Source: Cranoglanis bouderius
Lineage: Eukaryota > Chordata > Actinopteri > Siluriformes > Cranoglanididae
Reading direction: 5' to 3'
DNA: 64,000 bases
Assembly: GCA_023630585.1 (NCBI GenBank)
Contig: CM042536.1
Span: 26,423,404-26,487,403 of the forward strand
This document shows, one piece after another, positions 11,745-24,000 of the stretch (positions are counted from its first letter, which is position 1; each line of letters opens with the position of its first letter). The notes under the pieces were generated by a model, which did not search any database, was not told the origin of the DNA, and saw nothing but the letters and a program-made list of their open reading frames with translations. Position numbers and translations under genes: made by a program.

Positions 11745-12215
11745 TAATAATAAACAGATTAATAAATGTTGTTTAACAAAGAAAAAAAGTTACAGTTATA
11801 TGGTGAAGCTTTCTGTAAGGACATGCCTGTTTAACATTTATAGAAGGAGTCTCCAGTGCTAGTACTTTATAACGGTCAGTCATTTTTTCGCTAAATGACA
11901 GGTCAGAGAACTTTGCACGTACCCGTTTCTCTGTAATATCATATAGAAAAAGAGAGAAAAAATAGCATTATAAGGAAAATAATGTTCATAGCTGCTAAAA
12001 TGTATAAATGACAACAGGAACTATCTTGACTCATGCATGTTCCACAACATTAAATGTACCTAAACACGGTTCAAAATAATGTCTGATAAATTAAATATTG
12101 TAATCACTGGCAAATTGCTGTAGTATAAGAGGAATAAAATGCATTGGGATGTGCTGTTATTGGAAAATAATGGGAAAATAACAGTAACTCTGCTTCGCAT
12201 CACACCATCCATATC
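11745..12215 (+). repeat. Unnamed dispersed repeat with fold-back motif, copy i
   Basis: Shares ggtgaagctttctgtaagga and ttatagaaggagtctccagt with the copy at 54700-55260 (there reversed). It shares ggcaaattgctgtagtataa with the copy near 25200. It ends with gtgctgttattggaaaataa (12151-12170). No ORF. Confidence 0.7.
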
Positions 12216-12550
12216 GTGTGTTATTCCTTACTTAGTGCATAAATACCTTACGAAAGCATTTTACTAAGTATGTGTAAACAGCTTAACAGCTGCCCTTTAT
12301 AAGTTTTGAGTGAAGATGCTGTACAGGAAAATGTCTTCATATCTGAGTAACAGTATTGTGTAGTACAGATATGGTAAATAGAGATTAGGCTGAAAAATGC
12401 TGGAGTATTCCTTTAATTCAGTGCTATAAGAGTGTAACACTAATGTAACACCTTAAGAGATAGTTCACCAATATACTGGTGTTACTGTATACTGTAGGTG
12501 GTGAACAATGTAAAAGTTTATTCAGCTCTATAAGGTAATTCAATACCGTA

Positions 12551-14140
12551 CAGTATCTCACAAAAGTGAGTACACCCATAACATTTTTGTAAATGTTTTA
12601 TTATATCTTTTCATGGGACAACACCGACGAAATGACACTTTGCTACAATGTAAAGTAGTGAATGTACAGCTTGTATAACAGTGTAAATTTGCTGTCCCCT
12701 CAAAATAACTCAACACACAGCCATTAATGTCTAAACCGCTGGCAACGAAAGTGAGTACACCCCTAAGTGAAAATGTCCAAATTGGGCCCAAAGTGTCAAT
12801 ATTTTGTGTGGCCACCATTATTTTCCAGCACGGCCTTAACCCTGTTGGGCATGGAGTTCACCAGAGCTTCAGAGGTTGCCACTGGAGTCCTCTTCAACTC
12901 CTCCATGACGACATCACAGAGCTGGTGGATGTTAGAGACCTTGCGCTCCTCCACCTTCCGTTTGAGGATGCCCCACAGATGCTCAATAGGGTTTAGGTCT
13001 GGAGACATGCTTGGCCAGTCCATCACCTTTACCCTCAGCTTCTTTGGCAAGGCAGTGGTTGTCTTGGAGGTGTGTTTGGGGTAGTTATCATGTTGGAATA
13101 CTGCCCTGCGGCCCAGTTTCCGAAGGGAGGGGATCGTGCTCTGCTTCAGTATGTCACAGTATATGTCACAGTACACTTCCCAGTGCCGGCAGCAGTCATG
13201 CAGCCCCAGACCATGACACTCCCACCACCATGCTTGACTGTAGGCAAGACACACTTGTCTTTGTATTCCTCACCTGAGCCAAATAAGTTTATCTTGGTCT
13301 CATCAGACCACAGGACATGGTTCCAGTAATCCATGTCCTTAGTCTGCTTGTCTCCAGCAAACTGTTTGCGGGCTTTCTTTTGCATCATCTTTAGAAGAGG
13401 CTTCCTTCTGGGATGACAGCCATGCAGACCAATTTGATGCAGTGTGCGGTGTATGGTCTGAGCACTGACAGGCTGACCCCCCACCCCTTCAACCTCTGCA
13501 GCAATGCTGGCAGCACTCATACGTCTATTCTGCAAAGCCAACCTCTGGATATGATGCTGAGCACGTGCACTCAACTTCTTTGGTCGACCATGGCGAGGCC
13601 TGTTCTGAGTGGAACCTGTCCTTTTAAACTGCTGTATGGTCTTGGCCACCGTGCTGCAGCTCAGTTTCAGGGTGTTTTCAATCTTTTTATAGCCTAGGCC
13701 ATCTTTATGTAGAGCAACAATTCTTTTTTTCCGATCCTCAGAGAGTTCTTTGCCATGAGGTGCCATGTTGAACTTCCAGTGACCAGTATGAGTGAGTGTG
13801 AGAGCGATAACACCAAACTTAACACACCTGCTCCCCATTCACACCTGAGACCTTGTAACACTAACGAGTCACATGACACCGGGGAGGGAAAATGGCTAAT
13901 TGGGCCCAATTTGGACATTTTCACTTAGGGGTGTACTCACTTTTGTTGCCAGCAGTTTAGACATTAATGGCTGTGTGTTGAGTTTTTTTGAGGGGACAGC
14001 AAATTTACACTGTTATACAAGCTGTACACTCACTACTTTACACTGTAGCAAAGTGTCATTTCGTTAGTGTTGTCCCATGAAAAGATATAATAAAATATTT
14101 ACAAAAATGTGAGGGGTGTACTCACTTTTGTGAGATACTG
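12551..14140 (-). mobile_element. Tc1-like transposon, nearly intact (1590 bp)
   Basis: TA flanks both ends (12549-12550 and 14141-14142). Inverted repeats of about 235 bp begin cagtatctcacaaaagtgag on each side. Each arm contains an outer and an inner copy of gtgagtacacccc, the IR/DR layout known from Sleeping Beauty-like elements. The transposase gene reads on the minus strand. Confidence 0.95.
12796..13766 (-). pseudogene. Tc1-like transposase with one disrupting indel
   Basis: Starts MAPHGKELSEDRKKRIVALH (ATG at 13766-13764). Frame one contains the helix-turn-helix, a GRPKKLS hook, LWSDETKINLFG (first Asp) and VKHGGGSVMVWGCMTAAGTG. Near 13165 the frame breaks at a local duplication of a 'ctgtgacatata' unit; the other frame continues ILKQSTIPSLRKLGRR, FQHDNYPKHTSKT (second Asp) and SPDLNPIEHLWG (Glu) to GGHTKY and stop TGA at 12798-12796. 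All three catalytic residues exist but in two frames, so it is inactive yet fairly young. Confidence 0.93.
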
Positions 14141-14142
14141 TA

Positions 14143-16360
14143 GGTCTTAAGTCACCAGTGTGAGAGTTATTTCAATGCTGTATCTTTTATTTTAAAGATA
14201 TCTATCATAAGTGCTATGGACATATATTAAGTGGAAAGGTTTTCTGTGCTTGGGTCAGAGGAATGAATGAAATACTCAATTCACTGGTATTTCCACATTC
14301 TTACTGCAGGTCAGGCAATTTAGGCAATCTCTCAGTTTTATTGCACAAGAACAGGCATGTCTGGATACTTCAGGGTCAAGAGATGACAAATGCCCAGCTC
14401 TGCTCTTTTCACATCCTGTCACTTGTATTAGAAATGGCAAATGTTATCATAGCCAATTAATCATCACAGATTACTTCATATCGACATCAGTATTTTTTAA
14501 AATAAAAAGTACAAAGTTGGTTGTCTATGTGTCAGCTGTCACATATTATTTGATTAATCATACATACAGTACTGTGCAAAAGGCTGTAAAGAAAAGACGC
14601 CTTCAAAAGGAATTAAATTAAATATTTCTACATTTTTGAAAAATACTATAAAGAGCAGTAAGCAGTAATAAACTAAACAAAGTCAATATTTGGCATGACA
14701 ACCCTTTTCTTTGTTTAAAAACAAAACAAAACAGTAGTCTCAAGTACAATTTGTGCAGTTTTACAAGAAAAGTAAGTTTTACTGAGCATCCTGGAAAACC
14801 TGTCACAGTTCATCTGGAGACTTTGACTATCACACTTGCTTCTTTTTTTTTTTTTCATTATGTTGTGTCACAGTTCATAGGTACTGTAATGACACTGCTA
14901 CAGCATAATACTTACAATGTAATTACAACTGTCACTCAAACATGGTTTTATTAAGTACATTCCACAAGCAACAGTGAGAAAGACAATCTACAGAATTTCA
15001 CATTTGGTGAGCTTATGAGAGGAGAAACAGGACCACCCAAAGAGGCCAAGACACAGGAAGAGAGAAGAGGAAATGAATATAAAGGGCACTCTGGGGTTAT
15101 AAGGAAATTATAAGAAAGTACAAGTGATAAGGCAGATCCTTCTGTGAGATGCAGCACTAATACCAAGTCACTGTTGAAGAAAAAAAGGCTGTTTGTGATA
15201 CGTGCAAGCATATCCTAATTAATTATGAAATGTCTTGTTTTTTAAGTAATGTCGCATAAGTATGACTTGAGTAAGGCTTGCCTGGCCAATTATATAGTAA
15301 GCTTTAGGTCAAAAAGGGGAAGGGTCCTTGACTAATGATCGTCACACCCTATAGGCATGTTGTCCTGAATTTATCACTTTTTTTCTTACTTTTTTTGGCA
15401 TAGGAAATGGCTGCTCAAGATGTTGGAAGCAGATAGGATCACCCAGTGACCCAGTGAAAAGGCTTATGCTTCTTTGGTCATTACTGGAGAGGGAATTTAA
15501 TTTTTTGTCTGAAAAGCTACCAGCTGCGAAGACACAGGTTGAGCTGGTCAAACTAAAATCTAAATCATTGGCTGCAGAGAAGGGCTAGCGTTTCTGAATT
15601 ACAGTAACTGTTGCGACATCGTAGACAACTTATTTTTAAGGGGGGAAAAACACAGAAGTAAGGCGACTGGAAAACCAACATCCAATGTTTATTGAGCAAT
15701 TTAGTCAAGTAATTAGGAAGCTGGAAAATAACTTGTGTGGTCTACCAGTTGACCAGCTCAGCCTGTGTCTTGGCAGCTGATAGCTGGTCAGACCATGCTG
15801 GAATTTTCCTCAGGGTTGATACTTACTGGAGAGAAAGTGTGTGTTGAGGCAAGGCAAGGTAGTCTCAGGAGATGTCCTGGAGACAGAGGTGTGTTTTTAC
15901 TGCCTGTTATGATCCACAATGCAATAGGCTTACTATTATTCTTACTTTGACAGTAGGTATGAAGAAAAGACACGGACTCCCTCTAGTGTTTGTACTCCAC
16001 ATGTGCACTCTTGGTCCCGCTGTAGCAATAATATAGCCTACTTGTGGCTTTTGGACTGTATCATGATTTAATGATTATGTTAATGACTACTACATACTCA
16101 TTATGTTATGTTATACGAGTAACATCTATACATTTAATTTTAATATTAATTAATTGCATTTTTATACAATCGAATTGAATAACTATACACATTTGTATGA
16201 GGGTTGTGTTTATTCCATTCAAACTTTGAATTTAGAGTTTTGTTGTTGTTTTTTAAGGAAAATAAATTCTCAGCTGTATGTGTTTACTGATAGATACGTT
16301 TTAAACACCCAAAATTCCTTTAAAAAACATTTGACAGTTTAGTGCTGTAATGACGTTTAG
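14143..16360. other. Intergenic, repeat fragment then unassigned sequence
   Basis: Apart from the miniature element at 14567-14840 I see no gene. ORFs at 14951-15211, 15342-15551 and 15765-15950 have no family features. Confidence 0.5.
14567..14840 (-). mobile_element. CAGTACTG-ended miniature element, truncated copy
   Basis: The left end cagtactgtgcaaaagg follows a TA. The interior, read as reverse complement (ccaaatattgactttgtt, gctctttatagtatt, agtctccagatgaactgtg), matches the copy at 56156-56697. The far inverted repeat is not found. Confidence 0.8.
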
Positions 16361-16447
16361 CTTCCGCGTCGCTATGTGTCGTCATCACCCCGCGCCAACG
16401 TTTTCTCCACTGACCATGTGAGGGAAGTATCCATGTAAAACGTTCAG
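16355..16447 (+). promoter_or_regulatory. Candidate nop9 promoter and non-coding first exon
   Basis: A GC-richer island in AT-rich DNA holds aatgacgttt (half CRE) and cttccgcgtc (ETS-like). It ends in cgttcag|gtatgc, a good donor at 16448-16449. An acceptor (tctttcag, ending 17989) lies 96 bp before the nop9 ATG, so a 1.5-kb 5' UTR intron would fit. Inference only. Confidence 0.4.
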
Positions 16448-16754
16448 GTATGCATTCTGTGTTTATTTTTTACTAGCTTTTTGTACATAGTATACTGTAT
16501 TTAATTCTATTACAGATTAAGAATACTAAACTTTTGCTTTGATGTGACTACTGACAGGTTTAAGACAACTAGAGCTTTGCCGATGCGACTGTTTACAGGA
16601 GAAACGATTTAAAGAAACGAGTAAATTTGGTCAGTGAATGATACTCGAAAATATTTAATCTGCGGATTGACGGATTATCGCAGAAATGTTTTCAGACAAA
16701 GTAAAACAGCTTGATTATTTCCTACATCAGACCACCAGGGTCATCCAATGTGTT

Positions 16755-17335
16755 ATACATTAAAGGAAAACTCCACCCTGAACATATTAAATAGGTTTAT
16801 ATCGAATTATTTGTGATGTGTTTGGTGATGCTGGTGATAGTTTTATGACTGGTGCTGTATTTTCGTTATTCCTGTGAGAAGTTTGTGCCGCGCTGACGTC
16901 AGAGGAGGACATTGTTATTGCTAGCACAGTTACAGTGGTGTTTAATAGGAGGGGGAAAAAATGAGTGATCTCAAACATAGGGGATAGCTGTTAGCTCCAA
17001 AAAAAAAAACAAAGAGCAAGTGCTACTTTTCTCACCCACCATTTTCTACCGATGTTCAGAATCATCTTAATGAGAAATGAGAAGTTAATAGTAGTGGAGA
17101 CGTTAGAGCAAAGTTCAAGAATGCAGTGCAACTATACGATAACGGTGCACTGAGTTATGGCAGAGGCTCAACTCAGCTAGTTATTGTTCTTTGAGATGAC
17201 GAGCGTGATGGTGTTCACAGCTGTATTCGCTGAAAGTTGAAGCTTTGGAAGCTGATCTGTTTGGAGTGTACAGATGAGGCGTTGAGAGAGTTGAACAGAC
17301 TAAAGAATTAAAGTGCTGCTGCATCACTTTCTGTA
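16755..17335. other. Probable repeat-derived spacer upstream of nop9
   Basis: Begins taaaggaaaactccaccc, a phrase typical of dispersed fish elements. It contains a perfect palindromic CRE, TGACGTCA, at 16894-16901. No ORF of note. Confidence 0.35.
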
Positions 17336-17337
17336 GT

Positions 17338-17745
17338 TAAAGTCCCTGTGAAGTGCTTTGAAATGTATTTGAGATGTAATTTCCACTGAAACAGAAAGTC
17401 AGGGTGAGACATATCGAGTGGCTCCTCCCCTTTTTAAATAGCCAATCGCTCAACAACGGCAACTTCGGCAGGGTGATTTTTTTTTATAATGTTGGGGGCG
17501 GGACACTTCAGATTCTAGAGAGCATTTGATTGGACAGAAGATCTGATGAGAAGCTGGAGTGCGGAATGATGTCATCAAAACTGTTGATCCGTATTGGTGG
17601 TAGAGACAGAATGTAAATTTTGAATGTATATATCTTTGCCAATTTTGTCATTGTTTTGGACTGCACTAGCTTATGGATAACCTTAAGGTTAACATATTCA
17701 TACTAAAAGCCAAAAAAACTTCAATTTTGATTTAATGGGGACTTC
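17338..17745. repeat. Candidate non-autonomous DNA element
   Basis: Starts aaagtccctgtgaagtgc and ends ttaatggggacttcgag, giving short inverted ends (aagtccc). The interior is non-coding. Family unknown. Confidence 0.35.
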
Positions 17746-17989
17746 GAGTCCCCAAGTGTCCCCCAAGAGATGAAGCTAGGGCCTAATCCCACTGGCACCA
17801 CTATGAGCAGGTAGTTGAAAGGCATTGTGGGACATGTTGGAAACAGTTAGCCAAAGTGAAAACAGACCAACATGCAGATGGAAGAAGTTTAAACCAAAAA
17901 GTCAAGTCAGAATTTCAGCATGAAATAAATCTCTTGTACAGCTAAAGATCACATGTTGGTTATTAATATTGCTTGTGTTCATCTTTCAG

Positions 17990-18085
17990 ATACAGAGAAC
18001 TAGAGGAAACTTGAAGTGGGACTGAATGCATCCCCAAAGCTGAGCACATTTTGTTTGCTTACTGTGATACATTGATAAAAGAGAG
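17990..18085 (+). other. nop9 5' UTR segment
   Basis: Follows the acceptor tctttcag and runs to the ATG, with in-frame stops (tga, taa) just before the start codon. Confidence 0.5.
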
Positions 18086-20973
18086 ATGGTGGAGAAGATG
18101 GGAGCAAAGGGTCAGAAGCATTTTGGAGAACAAGGGCAGAAGAGGATGAAAAAGAAACCTGATCGGGGTAAAGGAGGAGGAGGAGGAGAAGGAGGAAGCA
18201 GCAGCCGTGGTGAGGAAGGAGGAAAGAGGAAGCGTCTGGATGCGATGACTGTGGGATATTTTCGTCGTGTGAGTGAGAGACTGAGCGAAGGATTTGCAGA
18301 TGATGAGGAGCGAGGTAAGACAGAAAATAGAGGCCAAGGTCATGTTTTAATTTACAGAAATAAATGCTTTTGGATCAGATTTTTTCCTGCTATATTTAAT
18401 TCCAGATCATGCTTGGAGACTTATGATAAACTAAAAACTAACATCATTCACAGGCCTGAAACTATACGTTATAATTTTCACCAACAGATTTTTATTTTTT
18501 TTTAAATGCCTGTTTCTTTCCTCCAGCTCTCTTTGTCGAAAACGTTCTCTCAGAGGTGAAGGGACAAGCTGGCCTCGTCACTACAGATATGACGGGCAGT
18601 CTGGCTCTCCAGAAGCTTCTGTCATTATCCAACCCCAAACAGGTAGCAGAGGTTCTTGCCGAACTGGGCGGAGAAACGGGGTCGGACTTTAAAACTGTGT
18701 CATGTGACAGATGTGGGGGTCATGTGATAGAAAGTGCCATCAAGCAGATGGCCAAGTGGACAGGTAGGAATAACATAATCCATACTGTATCTATGAGCAG
18801 TAGCAATGAGTGATATGGGGTCATTTTTAATTGTATGACAATTGATTAATCACTGTCCTGTGTTTACCAAGATCGGGCTGATGGACTTTGTGTTTCCCTG
18901 TAGAGCACGGCAACTCTGAAGAGAAGAGCAACTCTGGAAATGAACAAGAAGAACTGGAGACCGAGAACTGTGGGACACTCGAGGATCAGGTGCTAACTCT
19001 GTGCCGCGTGGTGAGAGAGAATTTCGTAGACTTCATCAAAGACCCTCACGGATCTCACGTGCTCCGAACGCTTATACACGTGCTTGCGGGATGTTCGGCT
19101 CAAGAGCAGTCTGATGCACGTCCAGGTGGGAGAACCGAGTACAATTTATCCTTTACTACATATATATTCGTAGCACTATTTATCTGTGAAATTGACCGAT
19201 TCCTACCTAAGTATCGGTTTTAACATTGACCACATGGAAACTCTTTTTATTTATTATCTAAAACTGGAAATAAAAAGTTTCAGAACCATGAAAAATTAAA
19301 ACAAAAGGAAATGTTCACTATCTTGAAATAGTGCAGAATCTTGAATATTCTAGGTCCCCATTTAAATTGAAGCAAATTTGTGATATTGATCGTGTATCAA
19401 CTCCAAGGTCAGATTTGTACAAAAGGTCAGATTTTCCTTAATTCTTATGCCATGATCGGATCAGTGTTACTGCATTAGCCATTATTCGGAGTGCTGATCT
19501 TAAACATGGAAGATGGAAGAATGTATGTGTATTTTTTTCCCCCCTCGTAGCTAAAAAACAGAAGAAAGCAGAACCTGAGCTGACAGATTTTGAAGCACCA
19601 ACGTCATTTTGGTGGGAGCTCAAGTACCTTTCAGAGTCTCTGACGGAAAATGTTAATGGTGAGTGCCATAAAAATGATCATGTAGAAAAAACGTGATGGC
19701 AAGCTTAAATCATTAATAATGTTGACCCTACATTCTGAGTCATCTTAAAAAAATATCACAAAATCAGTTCACTATCTTGAAGGTTTTTTTTAACTAAAGT
19801 AGACAGAATGTAGATGAGATCTCACACTCGTTTTTTTCCCCCCCTGTTCTTTCCTCGCTGTCACAGTCTGTGCCACCAATCCCACTGCCAGCGCCGTGCT
19901 CCAGACTCTACTGACCATCTGCCACAGGAAGAGACCCATTCTAGGCAAACAAATAAACAAGGGCATCATGGGATACCTAACATCTCTGAGCTCAGCTCCT
20001 GGAGTCAGGTCAGGATAATGGATGGATGGATGAGGGACATGTGGATGGAGGGATAAAATAATGGTGCATATGGATAGAAGGAAAATAACACTGGGATGAA
20101 TGGATAGGATTAGGACCCAGATAGAATGGATGGATTGATTCGAGAGATTGATGGATGCTGTTTATGGATGAATGGATTGGACATAAGGACGAATGGATGG
20201 ATGAGACATATCGTACAGATGAATGGATAGGGCATATAGATGAAATGATGGAAGATATATATGGATGGATACCAATCGAGATCTGGATGGGACAGATGGG
20301 TGGATTGGATGGATGGGACATATTGGATAGATGGGTGGGATGGATGGATGGATGGAAAGGACATGGGATAAATGAATGGATGGGACATATGGGATGGATG
20401 GATGGATGGATGGATGGGACAGATGGGTGGACTGTACTTAGGGATAGATGGTAATTAGGAGAAAGTATAAGACTGGGCAGATGAATGGGGACATGGTATA
20501 TATGGATAGAAGGCAAATTAATGGGTAGGATTAATAGAATTATTGATGTGAGAGATGAATGGGTGGGGTTGATAATTGGATGGATGATCATATGGATGGA
20601 TGGTTAAGACAGATGAATGGATTGGGAAACAGCAATGTAATTGACTGATGGAGTGATACAGTAGATGGATGGCCGGGATGGATGGATGGATGGATGGATG
20701 GAAGACATATGGGTTGATGGATGAATGAATTGTACACATTGAAAGGAGGAAATTAGTATGGGTCAGATGTCTTGGATAAGTAGATGGATCAATGTGATGG
20801 ATAGATTTTATGGACATAAGGCATTGATAGAATAGGTGGATGGACACTACTTCCAGATAGATGGGATTTAGGAGGAGAGATGTGACTATGGATGGATGGA
20901 CAGGTGGATGCGACGTATGAATAAATAGATGGATGTGAGACATGGAATCTTAACATCGTTCTGTCTCTGCCTG

Positions 20974-21044
<71 letters not shown>

Positions 21045-24000
21045 CAGCCCCCTCTTGGTGTTTCTGAAGGACCAGTCATGCAGTCGGCTCATCCAGACAG
21101 TGTTTCAGTTCTCCCATAAAGCTTTGCTTCGAGATACTTACAAGAACCACCTGAAGAACCAGCTCATGCCTCTGGCGCTTCATCCGTTTGCAAACTACAC
21201 CATCCAGTCCTTCATAGCAGCCTCGGTCAATTACAAAGTGGTGTGTAATTTCAAAATTTTTGCACAAAGCACATCAGCATGGCAAAACCACATTATCTTT
21301 ACAGTATCAAGTCTCTTTTAATACTCTTCAATGCTTTCTAAACCTCTGTGTGTTTCTCACTCAGTTTCTGAAGGTGTTTGACGAGTTGGCGCCTGGGTTC
21401 GAGGCGATCCTGGCGGCTGGGCACATGGGGGTCATAGTGCAGCTGGTGGAGAGCTGTGTACACAGAGAGGAGAGGCAGGCTGACATGCTGCAGCACCTCC
21501 TAGAGGTGAAACTCAGTTACTTCACAAGTCCTCACAGCATACCCGCTTTTAAGGCTATTCAAATATTTACATTTTATTACTGGTATACAATGTTTGCCAT
21601 TTATGTTACTTCCAGCCTAAACCTTATAAAAGAAATATCAGTGAAAAATCTGATTTTGTATTGAACATGCATATGTGCATTTTATAGCATGGTAAAATAT
21701 AAGAGCTTTATAAGAGTTTTAATACAAGTTTTACCACAGTGAAGGGGTGGAGCATCAGTTGGGTTGGGGGTGTTCCCAATTTGCATATGCATAAAATGTT
21801 TAGGGGTCTTTAGGTTTTTTTTTTTCTTCTGTTGTCTAATGATCTTTTTTGTAAAAGTGCCATTTCAGGCAAGCTATGTAATATAGCTTTAAAAAATACT
21901 TTTTAAAAATGTATTTTTAAGCTTGCATGTAAATTATATTTATGTTTTATTTGGTTGTTTGTCTAATTAAGTAAAATTTTCAATGACCTTATTACTATTG
22001 ACTAAGTTAAAGTTAAATGTTATTAGTATTATGTTGTTGTTGTTGTTTATTTATTTTTAGTTAAGTAGTATGTTATTTTCATTTTTTAATGTAAAAAATG
22101 CTTTTAATTATTTATTATTACTACTAATAATTATTTTAAAAATATTTATATTTCTAGCTATTAACAAATGTTTTAAATTATTTGATATTTATTTATTATT
22201 TATATAATTATATTTGTTTGTTTGTTTGTTCGTTTGTTTATTTATTTATTTAATTATATAATAAAAAGGCAAATTTTAATATAATATAATATTAAGAGAC
22301 CATGCCACTAAATCATGGACTGCACTGTGGCCGTGGTGTTTAGTAAACTTAAATACTTGTTTTCCTGCATTAAACAGTATTAACCGGATTTCCTCGCAGG
22401 CTTTTCACTGCAGTGAGCCCTCCACACGCCACCTCACCTGTCTCCCTCTCTTCCTGTCCTTACTGACGTACGAGGTGTACTACAACACAGAGGCAGCAGA
22501 GGGCGATGCTGTTCCTCAGGTATCACACACCTCACAATACTCCTCAAATGGCTATCATTAAGAACCTGACACAAATATCAAACACTGGATCAAAAAAAAA
22601 AAAAGGACCTTGATTATAGGTGCAGTTGGGTCCAAGAGTGTTGGGCCACTTCCAGGAAACAGTTCTGAAAGCAAGTGCGGTCAGCATGATGCGTACAAAT
22701 CTGAATATACTCTTCACTTTGTATGAGAAGAACATATTCAGATTCAGTTTCTTGAGTGGGAAGTATTACCTGGGTAAAGTCTTGTATCATATTTTCAGTA
22801 AGATTTTATGATGACTTCCCCCCCTAGAAAATCTACATGGATATTCAAAAACATATGTATGTGCATCATTTTTCTGTACATTTTTGTTTAACATTTTAAC
22901 CAGTTGAAAACAGCTTGTATAACTCTGAGCATAGAAATAATACAAAAAAACACCCTGCAGAAATGATCTAAAATCATGGCAAATGAAATGGAAGTTCATT
23001 TGTCTGTCATAGATCTGTGTTTTAGACCTGTAGTCTGTGTTCACAGGGTTTTTGTTTCCTTATCTTTACCTTCTTCCCTTTACCTTCTTCCCTTCCCTAA
23101 TCTGTTTTTTTTTTTATGTCTCTGTTTTATACCCCAGCGTCAATACGCTCCACATAAACGCATTAAAGAAAATGTGTAATTGTTGGTATGGAGATGTTTA
23201 CGTAACTTTGAAAGTCTTCAAAGATGGAGGGATTTGTACTTTCCGTATTTTTTATTTCCTGTGTAACATGATGAGCTGCATATTAGCTTCATGAGAAAGA
23301 AAAAAAGAAACTCTGGTGAGGGAACAACCGATTATTACTTTTACAACGTACTGTAAGCAATAGCAGGAATTGTTTCACAAATGTTCCATAACGTAAAACG
23401 TGACTAGAAACGGATAAAAAGTACATCACTCTTTAATTGGTATAAGTGATGTAAATGCATCAGAGGAATAAAACACTTAATCAATAAGCAGGAAGTTGAT
23501 TATTTTCCTATAACAGCACTCCTTGTTGTGTTTTATGTCTTTTAATTGCAAATCATCATCATGATTGTTGTTGGCTCTTGTTATTTTATTTTATTTTTTT
23601 TAGAAGTTCACAGATTTCGGTAGAATGTAATTGCCACCTGTGTTTTGTTGAAGAACCATGTTGCTGGAACAGTGTGTTTGCAGACACGCACCTGTTTTTC
23701 AGCAGCTGGCCTTGAGATTAGGATGGTATGATAGGACAGTGTTTCTCCTCCGCAGCGCCCCCTCTCGATCTGCTACCACGGCTCGCGCCTGGTCCAAGCG
23801 CTGGCCCGCTTTAAAGACCGCTCCATCCTGATGAACAGCCTGCACAGACTGACCACAGCCGAGATGCTGAGCCTGGGCACGGAGCAGACGGGCAGCCATG
23901 CCCTCCAGGCCCTCATCACGCTCTCCAGTGACAAAGGCAAAGGAAAGATCCTCAGGAAGCTCGAGGTGAGACAACAAAAGAGCAGGGACTCTCAGTGTTG

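Noticed and set aside
12727..13329. Plus-strand ORFs of 85-105 codons
   Set aside because: Antisense shadows of the minus-strand Tc1-like transposase.
20010..20943. Long minus-strand ORFs (up to 193 codons) rich in HPSIHPS
   Set aside because: Produced by the GGAT minisatellite inside nop9 intron 5; composition is purely repeat-driven.
22544..22811. Possible extra nop9 exon in intron 8
   Set aside because: Exons 8 and 9 join in phase (0/0) and the protein aligns to the family without a gap, so no additional exon is needed.
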